Below, piece by piece: positions 36,901 through 38,340 of a stretch of DNA of 38,340 nucleotides. The translations under genes and the position numbers were made by a program. The stretch is from Bacteroidota bacterium (GTDB lineage Bacteria; Bacteroidota; Bacteroidia; Chitinophagales; Chitinophagaceae). How positions within the stretch are numbered: the first letter of the stretch is position 1; each line of letters opens with the position of its first letter. Location of the stretch: positions 1-38,340 of the forward strand of contig CANHAE010000006.1 of the NCBI GenBank assembly GCA_947458915.1, written 5' to 3'. Below the pieces are notes generated by a model. That model did no database searches. It was not told where the DNA came from and saw only the letters and a program-made list of their open reading frames with translations.

Positions 36901-38312
36901 CCTTGCAACGACATAATTGGTATGTAAACAATAAGTATGATAATTTGACTAAAAACTGCCGACTTAATCATAGATCCTGTTGACTTCCCTACTTCTTCAT
37001 CCATCTGCGCCTGATTAATATTTGGCATTGCCCTAAAATGTTTTGAGTGCGCAAACCTGTGCAGGATAGCCTCTACAACAATTACCGAGCCATCCACAAT
37101 TAAGCCAAAATCAATCGCACCCAACGACATTAAATTACCCCCCACTCCAAACTTATTCATTAAAATTATAGCGAATAACATAGATAATGGGATAACCGAT
37201 GCCACTATTAAACCTGCACGTAAATTTCCTAAGAAAAATACAAGCACAAATACTACAATTAAAGCACCTTCTAATAAATTAGTCTCTACCGTACTAATAG
37301 CATTATTCACCATTTTAGACCTATCTAAAAAAGGTTCAATCACGACACCTTCTGGCAGCATTTTTTGTATCGATGCTATTTTTTCTTTTACCCGTTTAAC
37401 AACCAATGAAGAATTTTCTCCTTTTAACATCATCACAACCGCTCCAGCAACTTCTCCTTCGGTATTAAAAGTCATCGCACCATACCTTATGGCTGCACCT
37501 AATTTTACTTTTGCAATATCCTGAATTAATAAAGGGGTACCATCACTTAATTGTTTTACTACAATCATATTAATATCCTCAATGGATTTCGTCAATCCCT
37601 CACTTCGGATATACAATACTGTGGGCCCTTTTTCAATATAGGCTCCACCTGTATTTTCATTGTTTTTTTCTAATGCATTGAAAACATCTGAGATGGTTAA
37701 ATCATAGGCCTTTAATTGTTCTTGCCTTACCGCGATTTCGTACTGCTTTAGCTTTCCGCCAAAGCTAGCCACCTCTGCCACTCCTGGGGTTCCAATTAAC
37801 TGACGTCTTACAATCCAATCTTGAATTGTCCTTAATTCCATCGCATCATATTTACCCTCGTAGCCTTTTTCCGGTCTAACAACATATTGAAAAATCTCTC
37901 CTAACCCTGTTGACACGGGCGCTAGCTCAGGCGAACCAGTGCCAGGCGGGATGTCTTGTTGCACTTTCTGCAATTTTTCACTTATTTGTTGCCTTGCCCA
38001 ATAAATATCAATATTGTCTTCAAATACAATAGTTATTAATGACAAGCCGAACCTTGAGAAACTCCTAATTTGCTTTGTACCTGGAATACTGCTACAGGCT
38101 TGTTCAATGGGAAATGTTACCAACCTTTCAATGTCAGTTGCCCCTAGCGACGGGGAAACAGTAATTACCTGTACCTGATTGTCGGTGATATCGGGAAGTG
38201 CATCAATAGGAAGTTTGGTAACTTCATATCCTCCCCAACCAACCAATGCTACCACAAATAAACCAATGATTAACTTATTCTTTATAGAATAGGTTATTAT
38301 TTTATTTAGCAT
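33948..38312 (-). CDS. CzcA/CusA-family heavy-metal RND permease fused to a TolC-like outer-membrane factor
   Basis: 1454 aa: RND part (LPIDALPDITDNQVQVITVSPSLGATDIERLVTFPIEQ..., DFGLIVDGSVIVVEAI) to about residue 1042, then MNKKTIIVVLALCVLQSPAIAQ and a roughly 390-aa coiled-coil TolC-like domain. Confidence 0.93.
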   Translation of the reverse strand: MLNKIITYSIKNKLIIGLFVVALVGWGGYEVTKLPIDALPDITDNQVQVITVSPSLGATDIERLVTFPIEQACSSIPGTKQIRSFSRFGLSLITIVFEDNIDIYWARQQISEKLQKVQQDIPPGTGSPELAPVSTGLGEIFQYVVRPEKGYEGKYDAMELRTIQDWIVRRQLIGTPGVAEVASFGGKLKQYEIAVRQEQLKAYDLTISDVFNALEKNNENTGGAYIEKGPTVLYIRSEGLTKSIEDINMIVVKQLSDGTPLLIQDIAKVKLGAAIRYGAMTFNTEGEVAGAVVMMLKGENSSLVVKRVKEKIASIQKMLPEGVVIEPFLDRSKMVNNAISTVETNLLEGALIVVFVLVFFLGNLRAGLIVASVIPLSMLFAIILMNKFGVGGNLMSLGAIDFGLIVDGSVIVVEAILHRFAHSKHFRAMPNINQAQMDEEVGKSTGSMIKSAVFSQIIILIVYIPIMSLQGIEGKMFKPMAYTIAFAIFGAFILSVTYVPMMAALVLNKKLNHKKNITDKLMAWLEKMYQPILSKVLMIPKMVLVATTVLFGLSAIILMNMGGEFIPQLEEGDFAVETRVLTGSNLSNTIESTQKAAKLLIDSFPEVEKIVTKIGSAEVPTDPMPFEAGDMMVILKDKKEWTSAKSFNELSMKMTKILEQVPGITVGFQFPVQMRFNELMTGARQDVVCKIFGENLDSLTQYAHQLNEIIKTVDGAVNIYEEKVTGMPQVVIKYNREGMAKYGLNVMDVNKVVNTAFAGQIAGQVYEEEKRFDMVVRLDGDARKNIADIQNLYITTATGTQIPLAYVAGIEEIEGVNQIQRENTKRRIIVGFNVSGRDVQTIMQELQKKIDQKLQLQKGYTIVYGGSFENMNAAKARLSIVLPIALLLILLLLYFAFGSAKNGLLIYSAIPLSAMGGVFALWVRDMPFSISAGVGFIALFGVAVLNGILLVSEFNRLKSEGWHDVKRIVIHATKSKLRAVLMTAFVPALGFIPMAISTGAGGEVQKPLATVVIGGLIISTMLTLFVLPVLYILFEKGISYLTMNKKTIIVVLALCVLQSPAIAQNKITLKAAMDSALNNNTFISAASKQVNYNQALRKNNIEIDKTIVDFGYGKINSFQNDNRIGISQTIQFPTVYKNQGNVLQSNIEISKLNKLQKDIDLKTNIKKHFYQILLLQQKRILLMESDSIYSQFAAKTKQRFNAGTADILEKVTAENQLAQISNQLLALNAGYTVLLNQFNLLINCEKLYQPAADNIKYELGVLPDLLMLEETPLLRLQEKNILHASQLVKLEKSKLAPSVNVGYNSNTFIGWQSGADKSETYYGKDTRFTSVNFGVAIPIFSGAQRARINAGNILVQQNKLEQLAVKQQLKASLTDAILFYLENKKLVDNFQKTSMPNAALLITTATNKLNLGEIGYLEWVMIVNQAMQVRSEYFNYIQQLNEAAIEIEKISSNN

Positions 38313-38340
38313 ATTTATTTATTATACTTAATTAATAAAA

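Overview
This AT-rich window reads as a core-genome segment of a Bacteroidota bacterium, probably Chitinophagaceae-like (taxonomy is my inference from gene content and promoter style). About 30 CDSs are densely packed. Most are housekeeping genes: dapB, Rrf2 regulator, kdsA, aconitase, transaldolase-like protein, TrmH/SpoU methyltransferase, truB, proS, miaA, CCA-transferase-like, GT9, Sua5/YrdC, dapD. Envelope genes include a T9SS plug-type DUF5103 protein, a LolC/E-FtsX-type permease, a TamL-like lipoprotein Omp85, a FadL-like OMP, a pair of M16 peptidases, and a heavy-metal RND pump fused to its TolC-like outer-membrane factor. One structured RNA not in the ORF track is visible: a small bacterial SRP RNA (minus strand, about 7466-7559), with a consensus Bacteroidota promoter (TTTG-N19-TAnnTTTG) and an intrinsic terminator. 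I see no CRISPR array, phage, integrase/transposase or rRNA/tRNA gene. The best candidate for an undescribed system is the tightly coupled operon M42 metallopeptidase - class I glutamine amidotransferase - divergent ATP-grasp-like protein (29660-32765). A perfect 9-bp inverted repeat lies just upstream, next to a divergent LuxE-like gene. Other points to check are the missing N-terminus of the EamA transporter (possible A6/A5 frameshift), an internal signal peptide in the RND-TolC fusion, and complementary degenerate M16 active sites. All family calls come from reading motifs; no database search was run.
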